A stretch of DNA of 64,000 nucleotides from Phallus indusiatus (GCA_027605045.1 JAQFWX010000001.1:2914001-2978000), one strand, 5' to 3'. Positions 30,895-43,907 are shown, numbered from the stretch's first letter. A program made the numbers and translations. Notes: generated by a model from the sequence alone, not told the origin.

Positions 30895-31260
30895 GAATTT
30901 TAGGCTGGTTTGGCGACTTCATCAAATACGTTAGACTTCAAGATGAGGTAGGAGTGTGAGATATCGAATGTACCTTCATTAGAGGCTGCTGTACCACTAG
31001 TTCCATAGGCGGAGAAAGCCTGTTCAATGAAATTGGCACTGGCATTCTTATTGTTGTGATACGCGTCTCCAATGTTCAAACTACCTCAATTAACCTTTTT
31101 TGAGCACCTGACCTCGACAATATAATCATTCTTGTGCTCCGAAAAATCTAAGATTGGGTGGCGGGATTAGATAAAGTTGAATGGTAGAAGTGACAGTGTA
31201 GAGGGAGGGGGGATGATGACTGAGTTGAACGGGCGATGTCGTTGAAGAGTATTATTAAAT
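30895..31260 (-). pseudogene. Hsp20 pseudogene
   Basis: The minus strand shows ILFNDIARSTQSS at about 31255, then a piece like DFSEHKNDYIVEV at about 31150-31100 with frame changes. A segment with YHNNKNASANF and EVAKPA aligns loosely with the linker of the intact Hsp20. Stops break it. Confidence 0.6.
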
Positions 31261-32420
31261 TCTCAACTAAAATCACGTCTATACATTAAGGATCAAGTTT
31301 TCTGGGTATACCGGACCCGGTTAGTATATTGAGGGTCGTGTAGTAAACCAACATTTTAAACGCCAGGTTCCGCGCGAACTTCTATACAAAAGCCTGAGGA
31401 CCTTTGCGGATTTAACAAACGTGGGAAGAGCTTGAAAATGCGGACATCTTTTACTTGATTCTAGAGGAACTTTGTGCAAAATGGATATCAGAAAAGGAAA
31501 AGGGCACATCAAATCAGGGATATGCCAAATGCAGGAGATATTACGTGGACGTGAGGTCTAACAGCAATCGAACCGCACAGCAGTGCAATGTCATCGCCTC
31601 ATGATATCAGTTGTCCTTGCGTGTGTCCAACGCCGAGTCGCGGTACTAGTGGTATTGTTTTGGTGTCTCTGCTAGTGCACTATGGATTATATACGCAGTG
31701 CCAACAGTAAGTTGCATAATTGACGTATTTGTCATGGATTTAAATAGTCAGGCTGAAAATTCCTCCCTGCTACTAGGCTATAGTGCCTTAAGGTCAAAGA
31801 AGGTAGAACGTTATGCGGCATGATCATCATACTAGGGACGTTGATAATCACGAGTGAAATATTAATAGGGCATGCATAACAAAACGGGAAACACTTGCCG
31901 TGATACATACTAGTATTATGCTGTTGGAGTTGCGTGTTTGTCGCAATTGTAGGAATCCCACTCGCAACACAATAAAATAGAATCAACAGTATGTATACAA
32001 AGGCAGCGTGAAATCCATCATCTCAACAAAAAACCTGACCTTCCTATAAGGTAGTTTTCCTCATAAATAAACCCTTTCTCGCGAGTTTGCCTACGTCTTT
32101 ACGAGCCAGAAGTAAAGCCCGGGCCGCAGACCAGACTTTGCGGACTCTTTGCCCGTTGAAGGTGATTTGACGACAATTGGACGATAGGTATCGTATCTTG
32201 AAATAACGATGATGGGAGATGGGAAAAGTTGATCTTGCTATGTAAAAAACGTCAATACCTAGCCTATCACTGGCAGTGATCTGGGGTTTAAGCTCCGGAA
32301 TCACTGATAGACTTATCAAACGACGACATAGGCGAGCTGTTCCCTGAAATCATTTTCATCGGTGATGCTGCAAACCACAGCTGAGCTCGCATAAGTCCCA
32401 TAAGACGATAATAGACAATT
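31261..32420. other. Unassigned stretch
   Basis: Minus-strand frames at 31732-31986 and 32044-32319 have hydrophobic segments, but no start, splice pattern or family supports a gene. At 32270-32310 there is a small inverted sequence resembling the ends of the fold-back element at 180-311. Confidence 0.4.
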
Positions 32421-32902
32421 CAATGTTAGGCATGAGCCCGACGAAACAGCCAACAATCCATTCATCATGTCAAAGGCTACGTGAACTCAACTCCCCTCAG
32501 GCTGAAGCATGTCGTGAGTCCTATAAAGGGATACGCACTGAATTTCCCAACCAGTCAAACCCACCGATACAATCATTTTTTGTTAAACTCGACATTTCAT
32601 TCTTCTTATTAGGCTTTGTCATTTTTCAATGTTAGTTTACAAATTCCATACCATCCAAGGTGGGAGACAAAAGAGGTGCCAAAATTACAATCTTAGTTGA
32701 GTCGAGTATGGAAGGGTAGAAAGATGAATGCGTTGTTGATGGGAGTTATTTTTAGGTAACAATATTTATCGGTCATGTAATCACGATTGACGAGGGTGAT
32801 GCGGACAACCTCTTTTGCCTTAGTTCGGTTGAGAGCACCCTTCAAAAGCACAACTCATCCCGTCGAGTGCTAAAGAAATTCACCTCCACTACCGACTTGA
32901 AA

Positions 32903-34645
32903 ATGAATGATAGTATTCTCAATGCTACCTCCAGTGATGTATACATCTCAGAACTGATTCAAACAGCATATATCAAGTGGGTGTCTCTGGTGTCTCTCTT
33001 GAACATTTGATATCTAACTGACTGTGGTGTTAGTTATATTGTAATGCTTATACAATGTGGCATGCTAAGTACGTTATCCCACATACGAGTAACCGAGTTT
33101 ACTCATATGATTCCAGGCCTGCTCATTTATACCACGACATTGGCTATACCACTAGAAATGATATATATGTGGCTATCGCCAAAACCTTTCAGCATTCCAA
33201 ACTTGCTTTATGCTATTACAAGATATACCAGTGTTCTCAGTCAGACATTTAATTTCTGGATATTCTTCTTATTGGTGAGCATTGTTATCTTGAAGTAGCT
33301 GCGAGCAGTGTTTACCATTTTCTCCTTGCAGCCAGGAAGGTAGGATAATACAATCATTGTGAAGAATGAATTTTGAAAAACCACGAAAGTATATGTAATA
33401 ATGTGGCCTATACAGCGCTTACCGGGGAACTTTTGAGTTATGTTGGTGTTCAAGGTTGGTGTAGCATATTATTCCTGAATGTACCTGAGAAAATATTGGG
33501 TTAGGCTTGGTAGTCACTCGAACATACGCATTGTGTCGAGGAAACAAGATCGTGACGGCAGCTTTGGCTTTATCTTTTGGGGCAGGGCTTACTGCGATCA
33601 TTTATGGTAACAATCTCTATGACGAAAAGGTACACAAAAGGATTCTCATCCTTCCTTTTAGAAGTAATAATCACGGGAGGATGTCGGGAGTATGGAATAC
33701 ATTTACAAGAAATCATCTGAAACTTATAATTCTCAACATGTTTTCAGCTCTGTCTGTAGGTCTAACCAAACATCGTTACTGGTTACTTATGCCAAGTCTA
33801 ACGCAATACGATTTTGATATCAAAGCACCTGTAGCGGACCTAATCGGAAATATTTGCACTGCCTTAACTGATCTCATCGCCATTACCATTTGCTTATGGG
33901 AGGTCTGGGGTACATGGAGGTTAAAGCGTGACACCGGTATTCAAAGTCGCAATGACCTTGTTTCGGTTATACTTAGACAAAGTATGTTTCAATTTTCCAA
34001 TGACATTGTTAACGGAGTCAGGTTCACATTATTGAATATAGCGATATCGAGGTTTTGGTGAATCTAGGCGAAAAGAAATGATTTTTATGACTAATTTCAT
34101 TTTCTCCCCAAGTTTCGTGATTAGTTTTTCGACTGCTCTCACAATTATTGACCAGGTACAGTTTAATAACTAATTGAAGTCGATTAGAAACTCACTTTTT
34201 AATGCAGGTTGATAATGGTGTAAGCACACTTTCTCGGAATCCCTCCACCAAGATCAACTATCCATGTCAATAACTATGTCCCCTGAATTCTACTAATAGT
34301 ATGCGGTCGAGATCGTAGGTGGTATTCAACAAAGGTACGGTCATTTATATCTGAATATCATGTTTACTAATTCCAATTCCGAGTCTTTCTGCCATTTTAC
34401 TTGCCGACTTCATGCTGGATCTTCGTCAACAAAATTCCACAGCGATTCAAGCCGCCGATATAACATTACCTACTATCCAAATCCGAAGCATAGCGAATTA
34501 TATACACCAATCTATCCTCGTGGAAATGGGCGATCATGAAACATCGGTGCATACAAGAGCTGAAGATAACGACGACGATCTTTCAACGGGGTCTCCAGAC
34601 GTTGGAATCGGATCCAGCGGCGAAGCGTCAGCTTTGGACACTTAA
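32903..34645 (+). CDS. DUF6533-type multi-pass membrane protein, copy 4
   Basis: The best-preserved copy of this subgroup. It starts MNDSILNATSSDVYISELIQ. The DUF6533 exon (33116-33260) reads LLIYTTTLAIPLEMIYMWLS, then LLYAITRYTSVLSQ. RTYALCRGNKIVTAALALSF (about 33515-33575) is a helix with a preceding arginine. NICTALTDLIAITICLWEVW and LKRDTGIQSRNDLVSVILRQ follow, and the last exon ends SGEASALDT. The region upstream (32.48-32.87 kb) matches the start of the window, so promoter and gene were copied together. Function is unknown. Predicted location is membrane. Confidence 0.75.
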
Positions 34646-35025
34646 ACTTGGGGCATGTGCATGATTCGTCAGCGTTTGTATGTATACGGATTCTAGGCCC
34701 CAACATATTTATAACGAATGTATTGAAAATTGCCTTGCGTTATTATTTACCTATGATATTTATTTCTATGATACCATACATATATTATTTAAGAACTTTC
34801 GGCCTTGGCCTAGTTCAACTCAAGATTTTTCCCTCACGCGCTCATTACAAAACAAAAAAATGTCCTTATATATTAGGATTATCATCAAACAAAGTCAAAG
34901 ATCGACATAAAATAAAAGAGTGAAACAAGAGTTTGGTAAAATGTCCGATTACAGCACCTACGAGTACTTTGAGGGGGGTACGTACACGTATACATATTAT
35001 AGCACATGCGCACGCGCATGAAAAT

Positions 35026-36542
35026 TTAGAGTAAAGTTGATCCTATCAACGCGGCTCCCAGCAACGAAGCAAGTGTAACACTCGTTCCATAAGAAGACGC
35101 GGAACTTGATCCAGAAGAACCAGACCCGGAGGAACCCGATCCAGATCCAGATCCAGTTGTCGATCCCGTTCCCGAACCAGAATTGGAACTAGAAGGACTA
35201 GCACCGGGAGCAGTAGATTTATTAGTAGCAGCAGCAGCGTCGTCCGTCTGGAAGATCTTGATAGATCTGATTTCGAAATAGGCGTTATCGTATCCGGATG
35301 GAGGGCCGATGACAAAGTCGTTGTAGCATACGCCTTGGCACGTTTCATTAAAAACCATGGAGTTGCCTGCACTATAGAATAATTATAATTAAGTTGAAGT
35401 CATAGTCATCGGATCCGATTGAAAACTTACAAATCTCCACATAACGTGATATCGAGAATCAGCTCTTGAGGGCCGAAGAACTGGTCGATATTACATCCAG
35501 AGTTGGTATAGTTGACGAGTGGTTCGCCAATCTTGGTGGTATCTAGAACTGTGGCGCTGTCATCGCTAAGCGCTGAGGGTATACTCGAACGCTGTGGTGC
35601 AAGAAGAAATCTCAGTAAAGGGATGCAATATTGGCAAAAAAAAACGAGATAGGACCCGTACGTTGAAGAACCAAAGTGCAATGTAAGAATGGGCGTATTC
35701 AGTAACGAATACCCCTCCTCCATTTGCAGCAAATTCTGGTCCAAATGCGCCTGGTCTGTTATCAGAGACGATGCAGCCTTGGTTGTTGTTGTCTTGCGAT
35801 GAGCAGTCGGTCGAAATGACGTTGCCGGTGAATATAGCAGATTTATCAAGGTTGCATCCCTGTGTACGATGATGATATAGATTGCGCCGAAATTGAACTA
35901 ACAAACGGGACGTACCGAATTAGTGTGTAAAGATACTTGATTGGTAGTGGCGCCATTGACGTTCTCGAATGTGTCGATTTCGCCGCCATCAGGCCACATG
36001 GGCGCTTGACTCCACCATGCCGGCCATACACTACAATAGATGAGAGAACAAAGAAAAACGAATCAGGAACTCGCCTCATCTCATAAGAGGATTTTATCTC
36101 GCGAATGAGACGCACCTGCATCCGAACGGGGCATGCAACATATCAGCAATCCAAACGCTTCCATTCCCATATAATTGGGGTGTCGAAATGCGAACGGTGT
36201 TTCGTTTGTCGTTGAACGGGACTTGAGTTACATTATCTACTTTTATAATGGCGTTTCCAGCGCTGTTAACGAAGGTGAGATTGCTCGATATTCCAACCTC
36301 GCGCGATACGAAGATGGCGTCGCCGTTGGTTAGATTGTCAACTAGTAGAAAGAGTCTGAGTGTTCGCCAGCAAGGATGGCTCGCGCGGGGGACGTACAGT
36401 TATTATAATATACCCAATCCTCAAAAAATGATGATCCTTGGTAAGTTTTTACGAGATTGTATGGTCCTTGGGCTTGAACGAGGGGTGTCCATGTCAACGA
36501 CACCAGCGGCAAGACAACCCCGGCAAGGACGGAGTTTTTCAT
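35026..36542 (-). CDS. GH16 beta-glucanase, GPI-anchored
   Basis: Start MKNSVLAGVVLPLVSL with a signal peptide ending near AQA/AQG. Exon 1 ends at a GTACGT donor near 36398. The catalytic exon encodes GEIDTFE (the GH16 E-I-D-x-x-E motif with nucleophile and acid/base). Further exons carry CNLDKSAIFTGNV, NGGGVFVTEYAHSYIALWFF and, last, FVIGPPSGYDNAYFEIRSIK. A Ser/Gly-rich linker and a hydrophobic tail follow (residues after SYGTSVTLAS), typical of a GPI anchor signal. It should cleave beta-1,3 or mixed beta-glucans at the cell wall. It is convergent with the DUF6533 gene ending at 34645, the arrangement seen in the decayed blocks. The full family length is present, so it is likely active. Confidence 0.9.
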
Positions 36543-37574
36543 GATGAGATAGAAAGAAGGAAAGTATAGAAAGTAAAAAACAAAACCTAGACGATGTAAG
36601 TCAAAGGTGGTGGACAGAAAAGATTCAAGTCTGATTTACCTGGTATGTGAGGGACTGAAAGGGAGGAAAGTGAAAAAAGGACTCGTAAGCGCTCACATTT
36701 ACATGCCGCATCTGCTATGCGTGTGGAGTAAATCATCGCACCCGGCTCCATTGGGTTTACTAGGGGGCGCCGGTGGTCGCCCAAACCCTTGCATGCAGCT
36801 TATATACCGTTCGTTGCACGGCGTTGAAAAGAAAAGTAATACAATTTCTATCATTATGTTAAAAAGTGACATTTATTCACAAAGTCCTCATTCAACGAAT
36901 TTCTTAGACGACATAGGGTCAACCGTTACGTGTACATAACTTCTACCCTAAAAATAGAAGCGACTTAGTCTTGGAAAAAAAATAAGCCTATGCACGTGAG
37001 ACAACCAGTAACACCCACAAGTGGTTCATGGAAGCAAATTCTACGGGTCTGGTGAACCCTTCCTGCAAGGGAATACTGAAACTGAAGGATCGTGGATCGT
37101 TCATATTTTTGGTGACAAGGGTCGAAGCAGCAAGGGATTTCCCCCCATATGAGTTAACTCGGGTGGTCAATTTGTGGCAAATTTGTGGCCAATTTGTAGT
37201 CAAGGACCAGGTGCAATGGGCATATCGGGCCTCGGCAAAGGCCGGCAATATTCAACGCCAATGAACAACTTCAGAAGTCTCCCATGATCTCAGACGACGA
37301 ATTCAATGCAATGCGTATGGTGCTGCAAATGCATCTCATTCACCATTCAAGGGATAAATTGAACGAAGCGCAACTGACAGCTGTCTTCGATTTGTGCCAA
37401 GATGCCAGCCTCCACTTTAAACTGGTAGGCCTTTCCGAAAAAATATGAACTGACATTTGAAAATCGTATATAAAATGGAGTCTGCTTACAACCAGTCTAA
37501 TAAAGCGTTGAAGATCCAGCTCATACTTATAGACCGGGATTCCAGTCCATTCTTCCCTCTAACAATTTTCATAC
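36543..37574. other. Mostly gene-free spacer
   Basis: A short open frame from 37284 (MISDDEFNAM..., about 47 codons to a GTAGGC donor) could be a first exon of something, but I cannot connect it. Otherwise nothing is supported. Confidence 0.35.
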
Positions 37575-38181
37575 ATGAGCTCTGCAAACATCACTCCTGT
37601 GCGTAGCTTTCTACCTCTTTCTCCTTGCGTCAATTAACCCAGACCTTCTAGAATCATTTCATTCTGAAGAAGGCTGACTTTATCGAGGCCAACTCCCTTC
37701 AGCAATACGTCCAACAGGTGCCATGCGGGACAATGACCATCTTCGGATGCAATTTCCCCCACTGTCACCATGCACCCTTTATCAATCAAGAGGACACCAT
37801 CTTCCACATTCAACACGTACACCTCCAACTGCTTAACACGAACCCAAACAAAAGGTTTGTCTGTTTATGGTACGTGTCGAACCTCCGTTTGTGTTTATAC
37901 AACACTTATCCTTCGCGCGTCATATTATAATAAACGTCGAATAGTGGTGCAGAGTTCACTAGAATTGCAGAAGGTAACCGTCATGTTATATGCAAACGAT
38001 TCGGTTTACGCTTTCGATGCAATCACTGGTACGTCCACCACCACTCATAATCCGTAGTTCTTCCTGGTCTTATGAGGGGAAAATATTCAGTCCTAAAAGC
38101 TTTTCGAGAAAAGATGCTTTGAGGGTACATACCCGTAGTCACTGGTGTCCATTAGATGTGAGTCGGAGACAACGTCATTGA
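37575..38181 (+). CDS. C2H2 zinc-finger protein, paralogue 1
   Basis: Exon 1 encodes MSSANITP. Exon 2 (about 37649-37865) gives NHFILKKADF, then a finger C-NFPH-C ... H-IQHV-H and NKRFVCLW. Exon 3 (about 37960-38020) has RHVICKRFGLRFRC, and the last exon has a second finger-like KSFSRKDALRVHTRSH. The exon pattern is the same as in the genes at 43908 and 54629. The first finger has non-standard spacing and the second lacks an obvious first cysteine pair. Probably nuclear and nucleic-acid binding. The target is unknown. Confidence 0.6.
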
Positions 38182-38904
38182 AAGAGGGTAATATAATGTA
38201 TTACATATGCGCAAAAAAATGTCAATAGAAAGTCTTTTTATCGAAGTACATACGATGTCGACAGCAGATTCCTTGAAACAACGCGCATTTCATACGTAAA
38301 CAAGCTGACTGCGATGATTGTTGGTTAAAGCAGTGCAAGTGAAGCGCTAAATCTTTTTTAAAGGATGTAGGGATAAGAATAAAACTGGTGAAGGCGTCAA
38401 TGGTTAGATGGAGGAATTGGGAACATTTAAGCTTCGTTGGATGTAAACTGACAGATCGATGGGTGTTTAAATAATTGCGCGCTTATCTACGCTTATCTAC
38501 ACGTACACTCTCATTGGAGAGACCGGTATACCGGTACGGAAACGCCGGTGTAACGTCAAAAATAAAATCCGTGTAAACCCGTCCTGTTGGCGAGAGGACG
38601 CTGCGAAGATACGTGTTGACATGTGGCTACTTTATATAACACTCTTCTCTTGATAGTTGAAGAAATAATTGATTATATTTTTTTAAAACTATTATTTGAT
38701 ACATGTATCAGGATGTTTGATTTAGAGAAGGGTGATTGGAAAGATCTACAGAAACAAGAGTGGGGATGCCGATGAGTGGGGGTTTACAAAATGAATTAGC
38801 TCGTTTTGTGAATAAATAAAGACACCATAATCACGGATCGTATGTCCGTTAAAACCGATTTCGATAAAGTATGTGGCGTTCCGTCTTGGCGCGTGGAATT
38901 CCTT
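38182..38904. other. Spacer with a 14-bp palindrome
   Basis: No gene. ACCGGTATACCGGT at 38522-38535 is a perfect palindrome. A TCTACGCTTATCTAC direct repeat lies just before it. Confidence 0.5.
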
Positions 38905-39545
38905 TCACTGGATTTGTACCTTGACAGATCCTTGTTCTTCGGTAACTTTAGGTATACGTAAAGTTAAGATTCCGTCCTCCAAAGTCGCGTTAATTTTGGA
39001 AGCGTCAACGGCCCGAGGAAGCCAGACTGTGCGCGTGAAGTGCGACGAACCCACAAAATCTCGTTCAGATGATATCACGGAAGGCGTCGAAGTGTCTGGT
39101 TTGGTAACTATACCAAAAGAGGTCAGGCGTGTGTAAGATATGGCAGTAATTCGGTGGTAAACATACCTTCTTTGGCAGCGGGCGAATCTCCGTTTCCATT
39201 AGCGGAAACGGTTGTCTTCTCTTCAGTGGCGGTGGCGTCATTTCCATTGTTCTTATACGCCCTAGCCAAAACCTTCCCCTCAATAGTCAAACTGCGTCCG
39301 TTATCCCCAACTCTAACCTCAAGATTCTCTTTCTTAACCCCCGGAACTTCAGCTTCGACAATATAATCGTTGTCGTGCTCTGACAAGTCTAGGCTTGGGT
39401 GGCGAGACTGGACAAAGTCGTCAAATGGGGCAAAGTGGCGGTACATCGTGGGGAATGAATAGGGCGATCGAGATGAACGGGCTACATCATCGAAAAGCCT
39501 GAAGAAAGGGCGAAACTCGTTGAAGAATGTTCGGGAAAGAGACAT
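38905..39545 (-). CDS. Small heat-shock protein, Hsp20/alpha-crystallin
   Basis: Exon 1 is 39545-39167 and exon 2 is 39107-38905, giving about 193 residues. The N-terminal region MSLSRTFFNEFRPFFRLFDD precedes the alpha-crystallin domain, which begins near DLSEHDNDYIVEAEVPGVKK and ends with the signature NATLEDGILTLRIPK and a short tail. A Gly/Asn/Thr-rich insert interrupts the domain, as in many fungal Hsp20 proteins. It is an ATP-independent chaperone that holds unfolding proteins in the cytosol. The promoter has a TATA box and a heat-shock element. Decayed copies lie at 6.0, 7.3 and 31 kb. Confidence 0.93.
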
Positions 39546-39640
39546 TGTTCTGTGAGACGCTAGAGTGATACAAGTCAACGTTGAAGAGTGTTAACTGTGG
39601 AAAGTGAATTTGAGTCCGGCTCAAGTGAAGAGATCAGGGA

Positions 39641-39650
39641 TTATATACCC
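39641..39650 (-). promoter_or_regulatory. TATA box of the Hsp20 gene
   Basis: GGGTATATAA on the minus strand, about 96 bp upstream of the ATG at 39545. Confidence 0.65.
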
Positions 39651-39805
39651 GCTGGAATGTCTTTTATGAAGAAGATTGTAGAGTTCGGGAGAAATGTCTA
39701 GCAACATTCCCGGAGTCAGCAGTCGGACGCGCAACGGATGTCGTTATTACGCAAGCAGTTCGGCATATTACTCAGCCAGCTAGCCAATGAAACTGAGTAA
39801 CAATC

Positions 39806-39821
39806 TTCTAGAATATTCGAA
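39806..39821 (-). promoter_or_regulatory. Heat-shock element
   Basis: TTCTAGAATATTCGAA contains alternating TTC/GAA units at 5-bp phase, the binding pattern of heat-shock factor trimers, about 260 bp upstream of the Hsp20 start. Confidence 0.75.
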
Positions 39822-39829
39822 TGACCCCC

Positions 39830-41330
39830 CAAAAAGCATAACTTGTGGCGAATAATCCTGTTTCTTTTTCTCTCTCCTCTTTTTTTTCGAGAGATCTCGT
39901 TTTTCTTTTCCTTTTTGCATAAGTCACAAGTTATAGTCAGTCAGTCAATCGGTCAAGTCTATAATTAGTCCTGAGGCTAGTCTCAAGAAGTGAATGCTGC
40001 CCAGAGAGGGACATCATGTACGACGACTGGCGGTCTCAATTCTAAGGCCCGACATTGTTGACGTCGAGGAGCTGCCTCCGAGTCTGTTTGGATCGTGATC
40101 TGGGCAGTCCGCCGGCTAAAGCAACGGAGAATCTCATGCATATGAGCTCATACGCTCATCTGCATATGTAGAAGATGGAAACGGATGATCAAACATAAAA
40201 TAAGGCGCAAACATTTACCCGCCGCGTTCGCATCATCCTGGGAAAGTCAAAGAGTCTAGAATCCATTTCTGAGAGAGAGAGAGAGAGAGCGAAAACTTGC
40301 CATGGATCTGCTGGCACGACACAGTGATAGGCGTGACATTTTTTCCTTTTTGCTTCTGATTCTAAGTAGGGAAGCTAGGGAAGGAAGGGTCGCGGGTGCC
40401 ACAGCATGTTGCGGGCGCTAGGGCAATGTTCCGAGCGCCAGTGCACATTGCGGCGCGGGCGTTGTCGTCATCATCAACGCACTCCGACTTTAACTATGTG
40501 ACGTCCGCCATCAATTTTTTCCTTCACTTCTTAGCAGCCTCCATTGCATTTAAGACTCGCTAGAAGCCTCCGCAGCACAGTCTTGTGTCACTCCGAGTGA
40601 CGGTCCGAATTCGTCCCTGCGCAGCCCACCCGGCGGTCTTGTTCCGCGTTTCGAGCACACCAACTAACATTACCGAAACGGAAAAAGCTGTATATAAAGG
40701 ATTCTTGAAAAAAGGCTGTTCTGATTTTTGCGTCACACTTGTGTTTCATGCCAGGAGTTAACTTTCAAGACCTACTTCCTTTTGAAATACAGAATTCCTC
40801 CTTGACACGAATCGGGACTGAATTACGACGCATCCGGATTGTGAGCATGATACTCTTGTGATATCATTGGTGAGGCGAGAATATAAACTATCAACTTGTG
40901 TTAATGAAACCTTGTTTGTGCCTTGACAAGGTCTCTCAAGAAGGTAACGACCGAAGCAGCGTGTGGCATACGGCATCATGCAGCTCATGGTTAGCACTTA
41001 ACATCATCATTGCCCCTTCCGGAATCCCGCACACGACACCCAGCCACATCGGTTTTCACACGAAGAGCAGCCCAGCCTACCAAACCCACATCTCCTTACT
41101 TTATATGGAACCGCGCCCAAGATCCACCACATTTAGACATAAAATACAACTACCGGCTTCACCGCCGACATCGAAAGGCTGTCAATGCGCATCAATAATG
41201 TCTAGTTAAGCCACACTAATTGAGCGCTGATTATCAGGTACTATTGATGCGACCGGTCTCGACCAATTCATTATAAAACCTGGAGTGTTTCTCCTAGAGT
41301 CTAACTTGCCATAACCTAGAGATTACTACT
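39830..41330. other. Gene-free spacer with a GA microsatellite
   Basis: An (AG)n run of about 18 bases lies near 40270-40290. Short frames at 40.9-41.2 kb have no support. Confidence 0.5.
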
Positions 41331-41338
41331 ACAGGAAA

Positions 41339-42378
41339 ATGGCACCAGCTTCTCCAAATACTCCAAACCCGAACTCCTCTGCCACTTCCAGCAATCCCAG
41401 TACTGGTTTGTTATAATACCTATATATAACGAATCGAAGTTAACATAACATAGAAGGGTCGTATATGTCACGTTTCCGCCGGATTCGAGGCGACACAAAG
41501 ACCGTCAAGGACCTTGGTTATACTGAGAAGAAGTTCTCTTCAGACACACCGATCTTTTCTACCCTCAATCATGGCAGAGTAAATGCGGGCTTCTCTCATA
41601 ATTCAACTCAAAGCCTTCATCTTGAACTTGTGACCACTCATAATAACAGCTATATAGCAACAACAATGCAGAACTGCAACGGTACATGCGTGAGCGTAGC
41701 TATTGTTATTTCACTAGGTAAGAGAGCCTCCCGGGCCCATTGCCCCAACGATAGTAATTGATCTTCCCTTGCCTTTATAAAGTGTTATTCTTTTTGTCAT
41801 TCGGTCTTTTCATTTCCCTATTTTCACGGTGTGGAAGAACTATTAATGGACGATGGAGAAATATTACTCGCCGACGAATTGATTCACAATTAGTACTTGG
41901 CGTAGCAAGCACCACAAGGCAAGTCCAGGCTTAGGTAGTTACTCACACTCATAACGTTTTCTGAGAATTTCTTTATAGATCCATTGAACCCCCGCCTCTT
42001 CCCCCTTACGGTGAAAATGCTCCTCCAGCGTATTCAGAGTTTACTGTTATTCATGAACTTCCTACGATCAACTCCGCGAATGTTAATCCAAGTTCTCAAG
42101 TCAGCAGTCGAACTAGTGATCAGACCAGTATAGTACTGACAGAATCTGCGACATACACATCAACAACATCCTCGGAAACAAGCGAAATGACGGTTCCTTT
42201 GGCGCCGCTAATCCCAACCATCCAACTACCTCCCGTAGGAAATGACACTTTACACGATTTCGAGAGGACAGATGAGGTGGAAGCATTGCACATTGATGAT
42301 GCTGGCTTACCAAATGATAGGTTAAAATCGAACTGCAACCCAGAAGTCGTTGGCAGCTTGGAGCTAATCTTCGAATAA
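41339..42378 (+). CDS. Single-pass membrane protein with PPxY motif
   Basis: Four exons: 41339-41405, 41454-41717, 41783-41918 and 41979-42378. They join in one frame, about 288 residues. The Ser/Asn-rich N-terminal part has N-glycosylation sequons (NST, NNS, NGT). It is followed by one membrane helix (about VSVAIVISLVLFFLSFGLF), then a basic stop-transfer RCGRTINGRWRN. The cytosolic tail begins PPPLPPYGENAPPAYSEF, with a PPAY motif of the kind bound by WW domains of Rsp5/Nedd4 ubiquitin ligases, and then a Ser/Thr-rich acidic stretch. The third intron uses a GC donor. The family is not recognised. An adaptor or receptor turned over by ubiquitin is an inference. Confidence 0.75.
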
Positions 42379-43907
42379 ATTTCAACTTGTCGCACTGGGT
42401 CATACCCCGAGACACCATCCTTTTTTTTTTCCGATGTCGGACCCGTATGTATGAGTCTAGCCATTTTCTCTAGTTCGGTCGTTCTGGACTTTATTTGGAT
42501 CATCCGATCGTATGGCTAGTTCCGAGTTTTTCCTTTTCTTTTTGAAATCGTATAAGTGTTACACGTGCATTGATTATATTACATTGCCAGAAAGCACACA
42601 ACATCGAATGATGCTGTTGATAAAGTAATGGAGTGCCTGTCTACTTCTATCTCATGCAATATAAAAAAATGACTCACCAATATCCGTGGCCTGTATAAGA
42701 CACTCAGCAAGCTCGAAACAAAAAGATCTTCGTTATAAGATGGAAGTACTGAGGACGTGAGATATCGCATTAACTTCAATAATCTCCAAAACGTGAACAG
42801 AGGCGAAAGGAGAGCGCGAATGACAAGCTACTCGCAAAAGTGAGAACTGATGACGCAAGCAGCCCAAGTCTGAGGATCTGAGGGGAGACCGCACCAAAAC
42901 AAAGTTTCGAAACGTCGCGTCAAATTACACGTAACAAGAGACTTCTGGCGGGTGATCCGGCACATCTGTATAAGCGAATGCCAATTTGAAGTTGCAATCT
43001 AAATAAGCATACACAAACAAATTCTGGAAAACAAATGCAATGAATGCTCCCAGATACCGCGATGTACTGGCTTTACGTTATGTCTCTGTTGTACACAACT
43101 CATGCAGCCATCAATCAAAGGAACTTTGATACTCCACGGAAACTTAACTTTGATTAAGCCAGTTTAGATGAAAAATTCATTTGGAGTTCACAACGAGGTA
43201 CAGGCATCACATAGATAAAACCAGTTTGAGAATATTTCTATGAGCTGGTTCAAATCCTCAAGTTTGTCATACTAATTATAAAATGACTCGACTTACTGGG
43301 ACATAAATGAGAGGTGATAATCAACGATGGCCTTTACGTTATTTTAGAAACTATGAAGTCACAGTTAATTGGCTAGTACATCGATGTGCCTTTATTTGAC
43401 CTTGGAAATTATAAAAGTACATACATACGAAATGCTGCGAAAACTCTGAATTTTAACAACTGTGGTTATCATCGTCACATATAACGCAAGTCTGTCTGGA
43501 CGGATCTTAAGGGCGTGTACTAAACCTTATCAGACCCATCCTGAACACGAGGAATAATATGGCTGCGCCTACCGTTTGCCAAGATGGTATGAATGGACGT
43601 GCCTACCATGCTTCTGCATTCATGAAATTGTTCCTCCTGACATACATCTCCCTCACAATCATCTGATGGCATATCTGACATTTCCGGCCACTTAATTTCC
43701 GGACCCCCTGACTTCATTTCTTGTACTACATAAGCTTTACGTCACGGTAACCACATTAATTTTCCAAAAAATTACTGATCTACCACCATGAAGATGATTT
43801 TGGTTTTGGAACTTGCTTAGGCGCTACCTCGCCAACATAACAACATAAATTGTGAGTCGACATTCAAGTCTAAAACCTTCACACTCCGAGTTCCCCCTCA
43901 CATTCAC
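42379..43907. other. Gene-free spacer
   Basis: Only isolated short frames (for example a 65-codon minus frame at 43520-43717) without family or splice support. Confidence 0.45.

Noticed and set aside
38522..38535. 14-bp palindrome as an operator
   Set aside because: A single site with no gene close enough to assign a role.
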